A stretch of DNA of 64,000 bases from CAWFGW01 sp963849955 (GTDB lineage: Bacteria > Bacteroidota > Bacteroidia > Cytophagales > JAAEPT01): assembly GCA_963849955.1 (NCBI GenBank), contig CAWKJU010000009.1:372001-436000 (forward strand). Reading direction: 5' to 3'. The translations under genes and the position numbers were made by a program. The first letter of the stretch is position 1, and the number at the start of each line of letters is the position of its first letter. A model generated the notes under the pieces. That model had not been told where the DNA came from, did not search any database, and saw nothing but the letters and a program-made list of their open reading frames with translations. Below, piece by piece: positions 62,739 through 64,000 of this stretch.

Positions 62739-63260
62739 TTATCCAAAAAGACTAAACAACAAAGCACCAGCTAAACCTATAATTAATACAATCCCTAAAA
62801 TCATCAGATGATTTTTATCTTTCATCATACTCTCGGTCTTCGTTTTCATTGCTTCGTTTATCGCCATCATTGACTTAACTTCCTGTATTGAAGCTTCAAT
62901 CTTTACGGCATAGTCATTCGTTTTTTCGATGTAGTCTACTACGCGTAATTTGATTAATTCCAGTGCTACCTCAATTTCCTTTTGTGATGAAACAACGATG
63001 ATGGGTAAATCGATCTTCTTTGATCGCAACACTTTTATCAAATCGCCACCACTCATCGCCTTTTCATTCGTGGAATTTAACCAGTAATCTGTTACCAGGA
63101 TATCGGGCATATTTGCATCTAAATCGCTCAAAAACACTTCTCCTGTACTATAACTTTTTACATCTAAATCATCGCGTTGCTCCAGTAACAACTGAACGAG
63201 TTTTAGCATCATCGGATCATCATCTACTAAAGCGATTTTTATATGTTGTGTCGTGTCCAT
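62739..63260 (-). CDS. Response regulator with C-terminal membrane anchor
   Basis: 173 residues. Receiver domain at 1-125: acidic pocket VDDDPMM, phospho-acceptor Asp in DILVTDYWLN, Ser/Thr in VVSSQ and Lys in YIEKTNDY. After a short coiled helix the last ~20 residues form a TM helix (LMILGIVLIIGLAGALLFSLF). A receiver tied to the membrane with no output domain is unusual. It is 1 bp from the upstream WecA/TagO-like gene, so probably cotranscribed. Confidence 0.85.
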   Translation of the reverse strand: MDTTQHIKIALVDDDPMMLKLVQLLLEQRDDLDVKSYSTGEVFLSDLDANMPDILVTDYWLNSTNEKAMSGGDLIKVLRSKKIDLPIIVVSSQKEIEVALELIKLRVVDYIEKTNDYAVKIEASIQEVKSMMAINEAMKTKTESMMKDKNHLMILGIVLIIGLAGALLFSLFG

Positions 63261-63261
63261 T

Positions 63262-64000
63262 TTATTTCTTAAGTGTTACCAACAATTTGTTTGACTTCAA
63301 AAAATGGTTTTCCTGTTCTTTTAAGTACTTTTTTTCTATTGATCTATTTCTAAGTCGAAAGAAGGTGTTGAGCTCAAAAGCAAACGTAGTTAACACCAAT
63401 ACCACCAATACACTTACCCAAAGGTACATGGAGGAAGCAAAGACTATTACCGTAATAATGATACTCATATGGGTTATATGAATAATCATAGCACTTTTCT
63501 TATGCCCAAATCTATTTTTAAGAAAGAGATGATGTAAATGAATGCGGTCGGCACTAAATGGTGATCGTCCTTTCAAAATCCGGATAGTAAACACCCGCAA
63601 CGTATCAAATAATGGAATACAGTTTAAGGCAATAATTGTCGGCAATACCCAACTAGTTTCTGTGTGCATGATAGTCGCAGGCTTCAAGACTTGTAAAGCC
63701 TTAAATGTAAGCAGAGCCATGATCATCCCCAGGGGAAGCGATCCTGAGTCTCCCATAAATATGCGCGCAGGATGGGCATTGAATTTCATAAATCCCCGAA
63801 CGGCTCCAAAACCAATCACCGATAGCAGCATATAATCAAAGCGGTCGATCATAAAAAACACCACCGCAAAAGCTGCAAAATTGATTGATAGGATACCTCC
63901 TGCTAATTCATCGATGCCATCGATCAGGTTGTATGCATTGATTAATAGAATGTAAACACCTATTGTTAATACAAAACTGATAATTGGTGTAATTTCCTGG
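63262..64000 (-). CDS. WecA/TagO-type undecaprenyl-phosphate sugar-phosphate transferase (partial)
   Basis: The frame stays open to the window edge, so the N-terminus lies beyond 64000. Family motifs in order: NAYNLIDGIDELAGG, then ARIFMGDSGSLPLG and the cytoplasmic loop RVFTIRILKGRSPFSADRIHLHHLF. Several TM helices. Transfers a sugar-1-phosphate (often GlcNAc-1-P) to undecaprenyl phosphate, starting surface-polysaccharide synthesis. The coupled response regulator downstream suggests regulated envelope polysaccharide production. Confidence 0.9.
   Translation of the reverse strand, partial: QEITPIISFVLTIGVYILLINAYNLIDGIDELAGGILSINFAAFAVVFFMIDRFDYMLLSVIGFGAVRGFMKFNAHPARIFMGDSGSLPLGMIMALLTFKALQVLKPATIMHTETSWVLPTIIALNCIPLFDTLRVFTIRILKGRSPFSADRIHLHHLFLKNRFGHKKSAMIIHITHMSIIITVIVFASSMYLWVSVLVVLVLTTFAFELNTFFRLRNRSIEKKYLKEQENHFLKSNKLLVTLKK

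Overview
The window looks like the chromosome of a Bacteroidota bacterium (Cytophagia/Flavobacteriia type). It is AT-rich and carries secreted proteins with type IX secretion (T9SS) C-terminal sorting domains, promoters of the Bacteroidota form TTG-N19-TAnnTTTG, and family-typical genes such as DUF6702, HupE, DUF4105 and YwqK/MORN proteins. The species cannot be named from the sequence alone.

Region 1 (1-20,432) is ordinary chromosome. Most genes are on the minus strand: a secreted beta-propeller protein, a GH5 cellulase and a GH74 xyloglucanase-like enzyme (both secreted), a very large repeat-rich PhoX-like T9SS protein, a leucine-rich-repeat protein, thiol peroxidase Tpx and an M48 peptidase lipoprotein. 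On the plus strand are a NYN-LOTUS protein, a HupE/DUF6702 pair and a DEAD-box RNA helicase.

Region 2 (21,018-62,443) is the remarkable part: a cassette array that behaves like an integron. It opens with a zinc-ribbon protein divergent from a tyrosine recombinase (21,468-22,598), separated by an inverted-repeat control region. A candidate attI with a perfect 20-bp palindrome lies just after the recombinase gene. Then come 21 cassettes plus a decayed terminal remnant, about 39.8 kb. Each cassette ends in a long imperfect palindrome (attC-like site) with integron-style boxes (RYYYAAC ... GTTRRRY). Nearly every cassette starts with GTT plus 6-7 bases that are the exact reverse complement of its own left box at the far end, as expected if cassettes are excised as circles and inserted with the crossover at GTT. 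The spacer between boxes is nearly constant: 115-118 bp, 180-184 bp, or 198 bp (180-184 plus a 16-bp palindrome insertion). The recombinase lacks the extra segment that defines classical IntI and instead has a roughly 100-residue N-terminal extension, so this is either a divergent integron class or a convergent system.

Cassette contents: a NERD-helicase plus TPR/OB-fold pair (candidate defence module); two mercury-type operons, each a multi-gene cassette with its own ArsR regulator and promoter (one ends in MerA, the other in a CcdA-like membrane protein); a P-loop ATPase with zinc ribbon and winged helix; a protein with a C-terminal nuclease-like motif; an S41 peptidase; DinB, DUF1801 and glyoxalase-fold proteins; an AraC regulator; and many small secreted, lipoprotein or membrane proteins of unknown role. 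Cassette genes are almost all on the plus strand, and several stop codons lie inside the attC box. An IS481-type element has fused two cassettes by deletion. Cassette ends become degenerate toward the distal end, which fits insertion at the integrase-proximal end and ageing with distance.

Region 3 (62,444-64,000) returns to chromosome: a receiver-domain response regulator with a C-terminal membrane anchor and the C-terminal part of a WecA/TagO-type sugar-phosphate transferase that runs off the window.
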